Below, in pieces: positions 32,223 through 43,949 of a DNA stretch of 64,000 nucleotides; within the stretch, counting starts at the first letter, position 1, and each line of letters opens with the position of its first letter. The translations under genes and the position numbers were made by a program. The notes below the pieces were generated by a model. That model did not search any database. It saw nothing but the letters and a program-made list of their open reading frames with translations, and was not told the DNA's origin. Location: the NCBI GenBank assembly GCA_035079385.1, contig JAVHKY010000030.1, positions 7,851,001 through 7,915,000 of the forward strand, read 5' to 3'. This DNA comes from Aspidiotus rigidus (Eukaryota > Arthropoda > Insecta > Hemiptera > Diaspididae).

Positions 32223-35200
32223 ATGGGTGTAACCTATGAAGATGATATCGAGCAACAGAAAAAGTTCCTAGAAGCAAACAAAGAATTGAAATTGCTCGCC
32301 AAAGTTGAACTGCGTGAAGATGACGAAACTCGTCTCCATGCTTTGACTACGATGCGAGAATGGATCGGCAAACACCCAGATATTGTGAACTGTCGAACAG
32401 GTATAATCTTTTCTAGTTGTACAGACTACGAATGCGATGTGTAAAAGAAACTGAGACGATAAAATAATTTCAGATGCACCATTTTTATTACGATTTTTGC
32501 GAACGAAGAAATTTAGCATTCCGCAAGCTCAAGATATGGTGGAGAGATACCTAATAGTCCGAGAAATATATCCTCAGTGGTTCCGTCGTTTGGACATATT
32601 AGACCCGAGAATTTCGGAAATTGTGGATAGTGGGTATGTCGTCAACGTAAATCTCGCTCATAAAATTGTAAATTCATTTCAGAACGGTCACTATGCTCAA
32701 TCATCGAGGAACAAATCCTAAAGATTAGAAAGGTCGACTAGAAACTTTTATCAAAAAGTAGACTTTTCTTCTTGATTCCAACAACAATCTCTCGATATAA
32801 TAATTATATGTAAAAGCCCGGATTCAAAAGTTCCCCTATGGGGTACTTCGTTGTCCGAAGAATATGTCCGAAATTCATATCCTAAACTTTTATGTAAATC
32901 CATCTTAACGCCTCCCGTAAATCCTCGCCTCCGCTTGTATATAGGGTAAGGCCATATGATGTCACCAGTTTTCCTCTAGCTAATATGGAAAAATGGTAAC
33001 ATCATTTGGCGTCATCCTATATACTCGAAAAATCTTTGGATCATTACCTACTACCACGGTTTATAATATTGGATTTCCATATGTATCAACTTATCAAATT
33101 CCCGAGTTCTTTTTTAATTATGACGTACGGATGTGAGTAAAGATGAGAGAGGAGAGGCTATGTTGGTGGAATTAGTGTGGACAGTTGGTTTTGTTTAGAT
33201 GTTGGAGTAGAAGTTAGTTGTAGGTACTATAGTGTACCACAAATGGTTTCGTGATTGTTCTTGAGTGCTTAAAAAAAGAGGAGGGGTGCATTGATGGAAG
33301 AACTAAATGGTAAAAGTTGGAGTCCGGAGCTAACATGTTTGATGTGGGGGAGGGATGGTTGTTAAGGATGAATGGAAGTGGCGGAAATTGAAAGTCAGAA
33401 GATAAAAAGTTGGCGGTTAGGATGAGTCTACAAGAGTGAAGGAGAAGTTCTGAAGCCTCTGCGCATAGGCTAAAATTAAGACTAGTACAATAAGCTCTCA
33501 GGGCAATCCTGAAAGAGGAGGTTTGGATGGCGTCGAGCAAGGCGAGGACAGCTTTGCTGGCTGACTTATAAATCGAGGAACCGTAATCCAAGTTGAGCGC
33601 GTGAGCCTTTTATAATGTTGGAGAATTGATTTTCTGTTACAGCCTTTTGAAGAGTGGGTCCGAATTCTTGTGATCCAACTCGATAGTTTTTATTTTGGGA
33701 GTTTTTTCATCGTTGAAATTTGAAAACTCAAATTATTTAAAAAACTCGTTATCGTTAGAATTCTTCGCCCTTTAATTCATTCCATTAACCCTTCCTCACT
33801 TCTATGATGTAGGAATCCATTTTTCAAATAAATATTTTTTCCCACAATATGATTGTTGTTAATTAATATTCTGCTCAGGTATTTGGTCCCGTTGCTACAA
33901 AGGGATGAATTTGGACGATGTGTTTTATTTTCGAATGCTGGTCGATTTGATCCTTATAAGTATACTGCAGCAGATATGGCGAGAGTTCATTCATTGGTCG
34001 TTGAGAGTTTGATGGACGATCCAGAAAATCAACTTCGAGGTAAAAATAATATCGAGAAATGACTTTTCTACTAGATAAATTTCTGTTAGTCGCTCAAAAG
34101 CCCCAATGAATCATATCGACCGTGGATTTGTACGTGTAGATTTTCTGTCGACACCAAGCTTCGACCTCGGATTGACGCAAAATCGACAGAGATTTTATTT
34201 CATTCGATGTGTAGTTGGTCGAAATCGTGTCGATATATTGTTTAAATCGACCTCACGTCGACGTCGACATCAGATCAATATGAGGACAATAAATGTCGCA
34301 ACTTCAATTTGTCTTTTTTTTTCATCCATTTACCTGTATAATCAAATGTTCTGTTGGATTGATATCAGTCAATTTTTACTCCTCTGGTTATTTACGCTGA
34401 TTAACTTCAAAAGTAGTGTTGAGAACTCACGATAGACTATCGATACTATCGATTGTTTTAACAGGGAACCTGTTCTATGTTTTTTTCTTTTGAAAAGTTT
34501 GCCGTCCGACGTCCGACATCCGACCAAAATGTATTTAGAAAAATTTTACCCCTTTTCTTGAGCTATGATAGGAGCGGGACTTGGATGTATTCATTTATTA
34601 TCTAATTAATTAATTCATTTATTCATTTATTTATTAGCTAATTTATTTCATTTACTTAATTATTTATTCAGTTTCTTTCTTTCTTTCTTTATAAGTACCT
34701 ATGATAGGATGGATTTGAAACAATTTGAATTCTTGTCATAATATATATGGAAGGAGACTTTGGAAAATTGGTATTTTCTCAATTCAGTTCCACACTACCC
34801 TAGAGGTCGAATTAATTGTGCGCTTTTACCGACTTTTCTAACTAGAAAAGTGAGGTATTACACCCGTAGCAAGGTCAACAGGGGGAGTGGGCAATGAACG
34901 TTCTCGACGTTTTAGGGGTCCTAGATCACAACTAGCATAAAAAAAAATTTCAGGTTTCCTTATATATATATATATATAAGATTTTTTTGTCCGCGGAACT
35001 CCTCCGAAACTACCCGATGGATTTTTTTGTAACTTAGCCATATTGTAGTAGTATATCTGAAGATGTGCACCTGCAATTTTTTTGAAAATCGGATGAGTAG
35101 TTCTCGAGAAATTTTCAATTTGTTGAGAAATTTTGCAGTATTTCGAGTACCTTTTTGTCCGCGGAACTCCTCCGAAACTACCCGATGGATTTTTTTGTAA

Positions 35201-38200
35201 CTCGGCCATATTGTAGTATTATATTTGAAGATGTGCACCTGCATTTTTTTTGAGGATTGGATGAGTAGTTCTCGAGAAATTTTTACTTTTGTTGAAAAAT
35301 TTTTCACTATTACGAGTAGCTTCTTACGTTAGGAGAAGCGGATTTTCCTATACGTTTACCACTTTCGTTATCAGTACGTGTATTGTGAAGAACCTTTCAT
35401 CATTCGACAGGTTCATTCTTTGTTCATTCTTTACCAAGGGTTCATTGGATTTTATTTCCGATGAAACCTTATCGTTCAAATTTAGTACACTTGTATCTCG
35501 CTTCCCACAGCCCCTAGAGCGTTGAATTTTGTTTTGTCAAATTTTATTTGTTTTGTTAAATTTATTTTTGAACGGATAGTGGCAATGGCGAGTTGTTCAT
35601 TTTTCTAGCTACGAGTATTTTTCATTATTATTAGTCATACTCGATAGTTTTTTTTTTTTTTTATTATTATTATTATTTTACGAGCATTATAAACTGAACG
35701 AGGGTTATTTGCTCGGCGTTACAATCTTATTTTAGAACTTAAATTAGGTTAGATTAGGTACGTATTGGTGGAATTGAGTGGCGATCGAACGGAATTTGTT
35801 GGTGAATTATATGAAGTTGTAGAATTGAGTGGTGCGTAAATAAGTTAGGGTTGAGTCGATGGTTTCGGAGTTGTTGTTTAGTGCTGCATTGATATTGGAA
35901 GATATATTTAGGGAGGTTCGAGTGGGTTGCAGGACGGGGCATGAGAAAAAATGATCAACTGATAAATTTTCTTGGAGACAGTGAGGGCATGATGGAGGAG
36001 CGAGATTAGTGAGAAGATAAGTATGAGTAAGACGAGTGTGGCCTATTCGCAGCCGAGCTAAAATGACCTCCTCTTGCCTTGAATTTCATTGGGATGAGGA
36101 CCAAAATGTGGGTTCACGTTTTATTTTTCTTAATTTGTTATTCGACTGATTTTAGTGAAAACCTTGAGTTTGAATGATTAAGTACAATTTTTTAATCTTC
36201 ATCAAGTGTGCTGATGCGAGACTACCTGGGTGATTTCACTCTTAATTAATAATTGATTTATTTGTCATTTTTTCATGTATGGGTACATAATTAATAGTGG
36301 TTCATAGTTGATTTGAGGTGTCAAAAGAGATGGAAAGATTATTTTCAATTTGGACTGGCTTTTTTGAGTGAGATTTGAGATTGGACTAACGAGTAAACCG
36401 GGCTTGGGTGCTATATATTTTTACCGAATTTTCTAGCTAGAAAAGTGAGGTATTTTGTTAATACGTTTGGAATGGTTGAAGCGTGAGGGAAGGAATGAGG
36501 GGTTGACTATTGGGTGATTGGTTGCTTCTTTCGTTTCGACATCGATTTTTTTAGTTTTTCGGGATCTCGTTGTAGCTGGATTCCCAGATGAAGAATTTTG
36601 GGGTGGAGTGTGCATAGAAAATGGTGATATGATAGCGTGAAGGCAATTTATGAGTGCACGAGAGGAATAGCAGCTCGAGATAGCTTTAAGAGATGCCAGG
36701 AATCGGAAGTGATAAAGAATTGAACCACTCATTCTAATATACAGTATACTAGACTAATAATATGCTAAGAATAAGGTATGGGATAAAATGATTGTAGAGC
36801 TCTTTTTTATTAGAAACAACTGTTATAGCCTCGTAGCAGTTTGGACAGGGGTAGGGGGAGTGGTTTTTCTGGAGACGCTTTGTAGGTTTTAGATGACTCT
36901 TAGCCTAAATTATAACAAAATTCAGGTTTCCTTATTGGATCATAGGTATTTTTACTCTGTTATCTGTTGATGTGACGTAGTGATAGAATTTATAAAGTGA
37001 GTTTTATTGTTTATTCTACAAATGTTTGACATGATTGCCAGGTCATTGGTATTTAATTTAAAGAGAGGGAGTGACTCTCTCAATGTTTTTTGCATTGTGG
37101 GAAGAAAAGTCGTGTACTACTCACGCGACTGCGTGAGTGTTTTTTTTTATAATAGTGGTTTCCCCAATAGGCCTATAAACCTCGTTACTAAAACAAATTC
37201 GACCCATAGAAAAGGTTATCCATGTTCCTCGTTTGACATCGTTAGGGATGCTTTTGAAAAAGACAATCGAGACTAACGATACCTAGTTTTGTTTAAAAAC
37301 CGCGATACTGTCGTCGACAGTTTAAGAAACTATCGATAGTTTGAAAATTTTTCCGTTTCTTATCAAAATCACGAAACTGGTGCGAACTGACAAGTAAAAA
37401 TTGAAAATGTGCGCCAGGTAAATGAATTAAGATCAGTCAGCAAGGCGGTATTAGTCGTGCAATGGGTATGGCACCACGTTTATTGAATTTTTTATAGTCT
37501 CGTCTTTCATCTGATAGCTCCAAAATGCATTCCTACACAGGCTTCTTGAAAAATAACGATCAGGAGGAAGATGTGTATCCCACGTGTAGCACAGGTACTT
37601 TTCTCTTGATCGACATTTTTCATCCAAACTATCAATACCTAGTTTTGAATTTTTTGATAATAGAAAAGGGAAACTTCACTAATACCTTGGAAAAAATTTT
37701 GAGACTATATCGATATCATGAAACTACCGACGAAAGGACCTTGAATCGACGTCCACTTCTGCGTACATTATTTTTTTAATCGGTCTAAAATCGACTGCAT
37801 TCCGAGTCGATTTTTCGTCTTCTGGGAATGTACGCTGGTCGACTTTGAATCGACACGTCGATCTGGAGTCAATTTCGAGTCGACATCTCCAAATTTTTCT
37901 TCAACCTAAAATCGACTGTTCATCTGTTAGATTATTTTTGTAGTTCTCTTGTCATGTAGGTACACTGGTCGACTTAAAATCGTCGTCTATCTAGAGTGAA
38001 TCGTTCTGTGGGTTTTATGACATCACTACTCGCAGACAGAGTGTGCAGTCATGATTATGTACCTAACAAGGATGATTACCTACGTTTTAATATAAATTCG
38101 AAAATTGTGTAAAAGAGGCTCGCATCTAATCAAACAGAATTGTCGATTAAAGTGAAGGAAAGTGTTAGACCTTCAACCTTGACACTAAAGATATGTCCAT

Positions 38201-41200
38201 CGAATTTAATACTTATTACCTACGTCGTCGAACATATGATGTCGTATGTCTACAAGACTTGTTAATGAATCACTGTTTCAGGTTACTCGTACGTGAATGA
38301 CGAATCGGGATTGTTGATGGGACATATAACTATGTGGTCGTTGACGGATATACGTAATATGACGAGATGCATACAAGTTAGTAATCACTCACTTTTTGGT
38401 GTATGTAGTCATAGCGTTACAAATAGCAAAAGATTTCCAGCTCGTTATCTTGGAATGTTAAATACTTGATGATTATCTTTTGAACGTTCAACTTATATCT
38501 TTTTCTCGTATTGCTCGATCGTTTCTGCACTCATGGTTAACCTTTGATTCAGTGGCTTTTGATTGGCTAATGAGTTACACTTCTGCAAATGCAATTCCAT
38601 ATTTTCTTTACAGTTTTGAAGTTCTTCTTATATTATTACTTACATGAAAGACCACTGTACCTCTAGGTTTGAGTCTTTAGACTGAAGCTTGGTTTGATTT
38701 CTAGTAACCTCCCTTTGTGCCAACTTTGATCTGGGGGCGCTCCTGATCAATTTTGCGGAATCTTTCCTCATTTTCAAAATGACTAAAAATCTTTTGGGTC
38801 TGAGGTGGAGGTATTATTATTATTTTCTTCATTAACTCGTTTCTTTTCTCTTCCACTTAGTATTCTACACCGATGCGCCACAAATCTACCCATTTGATCA
38901 ACATTCCTCAATACGCTACAAAGATTTTCGATTTTGTTGGCAGTCTTCTGAACGAAAAGTTAAGAAATCGTTTACTGGTAAAGTGCCTATATCATACCAT
39001 CCCATTATAATACTTTGTATAATATGTATTTATATGTACATATATTTTTTCTTCTTTCATCATTAGGTAGGTATTATTCGTTTGCTTTTCTCAACAGACT
39101 GCTAGTTAAATTTAAACTCACATATAGTAAAATTTGTATGCTGGTTTGTGAACAAACAAGCAGTGGCCATATTCGTACGTGCATTGTGCAGTGTCGCGTT
39201 TATGCACGTAGAACTCCTCTACCTTCGAGAGCTATAGTTGATGTGCCAATTTAAACCTCTAAAAGGCGAACGTCTTGCTTATTTTTATAAAATTTCGAAC
39301 AAACGAAATGCAAGACAGTCGATTGTGTCGACATGCGATACTGACGTGTAATGTGAAAATATTTACACAATTATGTAAACAAAATATTTCGAAGCGAAGC
39401 ATTTATTCTGATGAAATTTCCCATAATATTCGTTAATGCGTACACGAATATAGTATTTGTATAAAATACATTCGAATTTTGGTCTTTAGTTGATATACCT
39501 ACTGACAGTTGAGAAGGATGGAAATTAAATTTTAAAAAATCATTTCCCGTACATTTTTTTAAATTTTTTACAGTAAATAACGAGGTAGTTTGGAGTATGT
39601 AATTTCGCGAAAATACTTATATTTGGTCCTGGATGACCTTGACCTTACATTATTGCGAGTATTATGTGCGAAAAGAGACCTTAAACCTTAAATGTGTGTG
39701 TATGTCTCTCTCTCAACTAGCCTAGGAATCCTGGAAGTTTATCGCGTAGTCAGTGGTGCGGTGACGTTATTTTCTTGAAGAGCAACTCTCTGTAACTGAT
39801 TTCTGGGGGCCGATAAAAAAGTACGTAACTTTTTGCCATGTCTGCCGTACAAAGCTGCATTGACGCGTATTTGCAAAACTACGATCTGGAAATGAGGCTG
39901 GTGACATCAATTACTATTCCGCTGATCTTTATTTTGCAGATACATACGTCAATTCAACTTGGTACGACAGTTTCAAGGGGGGGGGGGTGGTCTCTTCGTA
40001 GATCAAATGGGGTCACCGCACCACTGCACATGATATTGAACAGTCTTTCAAATTTTCTTTACAGCTCAAGATTTATAATACGGCTTCAAGTTTGACTGCC
40101 TGTTAGAACTGAGAACGTTTCTAAATCCCCTCTTGTCCACATTATACTTTGAAGCCCAAATACTCGACGCTATTCTTCAAATCCAGAGTTTCAGTCGTAA
40201 TATTTCATTCTAACCAGGGTTGCAAAAAAAACGTTTTTTTTTTTTTAAAAAACACGTTTAAAACAAAAATTTGTTTAAAACATTCTCATAAGAGCCAATG
40301 TAAATTTCTCGATTTTTGCCGTTTTAAACATGTTTTAAAATGTTTTAAACATCGTTTGTTTAAAACATCGCAACCCTGATTCTAACATCATCTAAAAGTA
40401 GATGACCTCAATTCGACTGAAATTGAGTCACTTGCAGAAGATATACAAGTGAAAAAAAAATTGTAAAAATTTTGTGTCAGTCGAGACTCAAAAAACGTAA
40501 GCCAAGCTGGAGAAATATTAACAGGGAATCTGTTCTATGGGGATTTTTTCGGAAAATTTTCCGTGCACCGTCCAACCAAAAACTTAGAAAAATTTTGACC
40601 CTCGAGCTAAATATAATAGAAAGGAGACTTGCAAAAATATCGCCTTTCGAGCTCTAGTCTATGATAGGAGAGGCACTTTGAAGAATTCTTACTTTCAAGC
40701 TACATAGACCATGATACAAGGGACTCAGGAAAGCTTTAGAACCTTCAAGATTTCGATTTGAGTTCCCAATACCAAAACCAATTGAACCCATAGAACAGGT
40801 TCCTGCGTTCCTCGTTTAACTTCGTTTTTTAAAATGTGCGGAACCTTTTAATTTGCCTGATTTTACTTGATATCGGCAACTTATGCAGCAATATCCCTAA
40901 GCCGGAATCAATTTTTTTGTTTATAATTTACTAACCGAAAGTGCGTCGCGCAAAATTGTAAACTATTTGTAAACTATTCCCTAAAATTAATTTTAGTCAA
41001 GTGTCACTATCACTCTTCATCCGCCAAGAACAATACCTCTTTTTTCCCCGAAAAAAAAAAAAAAAAGATATTAAAATGATCGTTCACCAATTTGGAGGTA
41101 CACCATAGGAAGGGTGGATATTCCACTGGCCAAAAGATATACTTAAGCTGTATAACTTGAGCATTTAACAGGGAACCTGTTCTAAGGCGTAGAAAGCGGG

Positions 41201-43717
41201 GAGGTTATTGAAAAATTTGCCGTACGCAAAAAACTTGGAAGAATTCCGACTCTTAATCTACATATGATAGGAGGGGAACTTGGAAACTCATGGGTTTTTT
41301 AACGGTAAGGGAACCTGTTTTATGGGGAACGTGAGATCAGAAAAATGTTGACGTACTAGATCTACGATGTCATCAAATTGTGACGTCACAAACCCGGACT
41401 TTGGAGTATATATAATAGGAAGGAGACTTGGAAAAATTCCGACCTCCAAGCTATATATGATATGGGGTGGGGACTTAGAGTACCTTAGAAGGACGTTCTG
41501 TCTTATGGTGTTTGAAAAATTGCATTCCTGGCTCGTTGAAGGGTCTATTTCAATTGGTGCATGATGCATTGCATATCTAGTTACTTGAAGGGGCTAGCTT
41601 TCAGGCTGTATACACCGACCACCGAGCTATATATGATAAGAGGGGGACTTTGAAAATTTTCAAGCTTAGAGCTTTGCTGGCTGGTCGGACAGCGGATGTT
41701 TTTTCCTTAAAGCCCCCTAATAAAACAGGTTCCCTGTTAAAACTTTCCACTCTCGAGCTATACATGATAGGAGGGGCACTTGGATGTTGACTCACGACCC
41801 GTAATATATAATAGGAGGGGTCTTATGGTGTTTGAAGCATTGCTTATCTAGCTCATCGAAGGGGCTAAGCTTGCATGTCTAGTTACTTGAAGGGGCTATC
41901 TTAATGCGCGTGATATCACGTATTATTTGTCAACCCATAGAACAGGTTCCCTGCGTTCCTCGTTTAATATCGTGAAGGAAGCCGTGGTTTTTTTGAAGGT
42001 TTAAGAAAGAGCTATACCCCTCTTTTCCCCTGTCGTCTATCCCTATCCCCACCTTTTATATACAGAAGAACCTTCATTTAACGGAATGAAATAATTGAGC
42101 AATTTTTCACTGCCAGTAAAGTGCAATTTCATCTAGAATCGAAATAATTTTCAAAAAATAGATATTAAGAATCGGTAACCAGAAACCAAGCCTCTGCATG
42201 TCAAACCTTTTTTGGATTACTAAGAGGTATTTATGGCCTTCCTTTGATTCTTTTTAATACTTAGGAGGTCAGTTTTCTGAAACGTTGTAAACATTTTTCT
42301 TATACGTTCGACATTTCTCTTTGCTTCACACCAATTTTATTTAATCCAAACTCACAATATTATTCTCTTTACAGAAATATCTTGAAGACAGCTTCGATTC
42401 TCGAAAATTTCTTCAGCAATTTCTCATCTTTTTTCGACATCATGATTAATCAATTTGTTTTTTTGTCCCTTATCAGTTTCATTGTAATATGAAAGAGTTA
42501 CATAAATCCATCAACCCAAAGATTTTACCCGCAGAATACGGAGGCGAAGTACCTCTAGCTTCGATGATAGGTAAGTAAAATGCGAGTATCGCTATTTGGT
42601 AGGTAGGTACTACCTGAGCTTAAAGGACATCGTGCCAACAGTTTTGAAATATTTTTAAAATTCTTGGTCAAAATTGCGTCGATATACCGACCCGCATTCG
42701 AGTAAATCTTTCTAATTCGCCTACCTAAACCATGCCAATGTTACAGTCGACTTGCTGTGCTCTGGGGATAAATACAGGTCGTCGACATCGAATCGATCTC
42801 AAATTGATATGGAAATCCTCAGTTCTTACTTAAAATCATCTGGGCGCCGCGCGCCGACGTTTCGAGCCAGATAACGCTAGTCGATGTGAATAAATCTTTA
42901 TGAAAGAAAATAGTCTGTAAAAAATTTTATACTCCACGAATTTTGTTCTCTTAATTTTTCCTCGTTTCCATGTAATTTCGAGGTCCATCAATGAACTTTC
43001 AAATGAGAAAATCACTCTACTCCCGTTTCCAATTTTGCCGATCATAACGTACCTAGCGAGTATTCGGTCCGAATATTGAGGCGACATGAGGTCAGATATT
43101 TTGTTGTTCTGAGTTTAATTGACTGGCGTCCCTGCTGACTGATCCGGTCAATTTATAGTCGCATTTTTGAGTCAACCTCTCTGAATGCTTGACAGTTTTG
43201 ACCATGTATTACATGGACCCGCATTCGCGTATGGACATCTATCGGATTTGGAGAATGCTATTTTCCGATTAGTGAATATATGGAACTTGTTAATAGGAGG
43301 AGGAGAGAGGGGGGGAGAATTTTGCTCGAACGTAAGTTTCTAAACTCGGAAGAGGGGGTTCTGTCCAGTAAAGACATGAAACTCATATTATGAACTTTTG
43401 GTTCTCAGATATAAGACTTCCAACCCTCTTCGTCTTTGACACCAGGTATTATTAACCTCATCCATTAGTATCTATATTCTTGTTCTCGAACCTGTACGTG
43501 TGCTTCTTTTCAGACCTCGGACGTTTAAATCATTTTTTTATCTACGCTATTCATTTTTGCAGGTGAGCTGAAGAAGAATTTGTTGGCGAGAAGAGAACAG
43601 CTATTGGCTTTAGACGATATGAAAATCAATGTCGATAAAAAAGGAAAAATACTGTCAGATTTCAACGATAACCAGACTGGTTTAGAGGGATCTTTTAGAA
43701 AACTAGAAATGGATTAA
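32223..43717 (+). CDS. CRAL-TRIO domain lipid-transfer protein (clavesin / alpha-TTP-like), 319 aa
   Basis: Coding exons are 32223-32400, 32474-32633, 33879-34039, 38282-38376, 38861-38977, 42477-42570 and 43563-43717. All junctions are GT-AG, the phases match, and the stop is TAA 43715-43717. The CRAL-TRIO N-terminal helical part spans about residues 30-90 (DAPFLLRFLRTKKFSIPQAQ). The lipid-binding CRAL-TRIO fold runs about 105-275, with the typical late segment LHKSINPKILPAEYGG. Family members carry one hydrophobic ligand (retinoid, tocopherol or phosphoinositide) between membranes in the cytoplasm. Length is normal for insect members (about 300 aa). The start ATG is followed by an acidic start (MGVTYEDDIEQQKKF) and preceded by a possible acceptor at 32211. 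Large introns 3 and 5 (about 4.2 and 3.5 kb) hold transposon debris. Which ligand it binds, and whether it is a clavesin ortholog, cannot be told. Confidence 0.9.
33214..33607 (-). mobile_element. LINE (non-LTR retrotransposon) ORF2 fragment, C-terminal to the reverse transcriptase core
   Basis: On the - strand the frame contains LDYGSSIYKSASKAVLALLD, then IQTSSFRIAL and a C-A-E-A-SELLL stretch. This is the conserved region after the reverse-transcriptase palm in Jockey/I-type LINEs. It is open to a stop at 33214 and truncated upstream near 33607. It lies in intron 2 of the CRAL-TRIO gene, in antisense. Confidence 0.75.
34106..34435 (+). repeat. GTCGA/GTCAA-family repeat inside CRAL-TRIO intron 3
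   Basis: Words such as CACGTCGACGTCGACATC and TTGGTCGAAATCGTGTCGAT match the array at 13.5-14.87 kb. The open frame across it is a by-product of the repeat. Confidence 0.55.
34440..34820. repeat. AACAGGGAACCTGTT repeat copy followed by ATTT/CTTT microsatellite
   Basis: AACAGGGAACCTGTTCTATG at 34461-34480 and the downstream GCCGTCCGACGTCCGAC block match copies near 40519 and 41166. Then follow TTTA/ATTC-rich and TTTC repeats (about 34590-34690). Confidence 0.6.
34824..35317. repeat. 168-bp tandem duplication behind a TTTTCTA-rich motif
   Basis: GTCCGCGGAACTCCTCCGAA starts at 34989 and again at 35157 (168-bp period), with each copy continuing through GATGTGCACCTGCA and GAGTAGTTCTCGAGAAAT. The segment begins with ACTTTTCTAACTAGAAAAGT, which recurs near 36425-36446. 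A (TA)n run precedes the first copy. The open - strand frames reflect the duplication. Confidence 0.75.
35755..36095 (-). mobile_element. LINE ORF2 C-terminal fragment
   Basis: Reading the - strand from about 36095, the frame gives ARLRIGHTRLTHTYLL followed by a CxxC...H...C knuckle (PHCLQE, then VDHFFSCPVLQ). This is the conserved C-terminal zinc-knuckle region after the RNase H domain of Jockey/I-type LINEs. It carries frame breaks near the 3' end. It is not collinear with the 33.2-33.6 kb fragment, so it is a separate insertion. Confidence 0.75.
36425..36735 (-). mobile_element. possible LINE RNase H remnant
   Basis: The - strand reading is open for about 100 codons and in one frame has an S-D-S start and a later H-x-G-I spacing reminiscent of a retrotransposon RNase H. 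It is upstream and collinear with the 35755-36095 fragment. The match is weak. The palindrome TTTTCTAGCTAGAAAA (36429-36444) at its edge is shared with the 34.82 kb repeat. Confidence 0.3.
37780..38015 (+). repeat. GTCGA/GTCAA-family repeat, about two units, in CRAL-TRIO intron 3
   Basis: CTTCTGGGAATGTACGCTGG at 37818 and GTAGTTCTCTTGTCATGTAG at 37942 reproduce the landmark of the 13.5-14.87 kb array with similar spacing. Confidence 0.7.
39791..40024 (+). repeat. dispersed repeat, copy B (pair with 26345-26603)
   Basis: Same ordered words as copy A, including TTTCTGGGGGCC, GCAAAACTACGATCTGG, GAGGCTGGTGACAT and the poly-G tract. It lies in CRAL-TRIO intron 5. Confidence 0.7.
40207..40386. mobile_element. 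hAT-type MITE with exact 8-bp target duplication
   Basis: The element 40215-40378 (164 bp) begins CAGGGTTGC and ends GCAACCCTG. It is flanked by ATTCTAAC at 40207-40214 and 40379-40386. CAGGGTTG-type termini plus an 8-bp duplication are typical of hAT superfamily elements. The interior is only T/A-rich GTTTAAAAC-like palindromic sequence, with no transposase. It sits in intron 5 of the CRAL-TRIO gene. Confidence 0.85.
40500..42000. repeat. cluster of AACAGG/CCTGTT and ATGATAGGAGG repeats in CRAL-TRIO intron 5
   Basis: AACAGGGAATCTGTTCTATG at 40519, AACAGGGAACCTGTTCTAAG at 41167, AACAGGTTCCCTGTT near 41725, CAGGTTCC-TGCGTTCCTCGT at 40797 and 41944, and several ATATATGATAGGAGG-type units in both orientations. 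Same family as the 8.6-10.3 and 28.6-29.4 kb blocks. Confidence 0.7.
42650..43215. repeat. diverged GTCGA/GTCAA repeat traces in CRAL-TRIO intron 6
   Basis: CAAAATTGCGTCGATATACC near 42669, CAGGTCGTCGACATCGAATC near 42776 and GGTCAATTTATAGTCG near 43146 resemble the main array. Confidence 0.4.
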
Positions 43718-43901
43718 TATTGGTTATTTATAGAGTACAAAATTGCTTGCTTTCCTCTGTGTGTGTATATTTTTTTTTTACTTTTCCTATTTGTCGCTTT
43801 AATTAATTATTATTTAATTAGCGCTCCACCATAAACTGATCAGAGGAAAACCAAATCGATAATTACGTTACTGTACATGATTAAATACGTTAATTATTTG
43901 A

Positions 43902-43907
43902 AATAAA
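43902..43907 (+). terminator. polyadenylation signal of the CRAL-TRIO gene
   Basis: AATAAA 185 bases after the stop codon, the first canonical signal downstream. Confidence 0.65.
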
Positions 43908-43949
43908 TTTGATATTCTGGAATGTATGAATTTTTAAAGTTAGAAGTCG

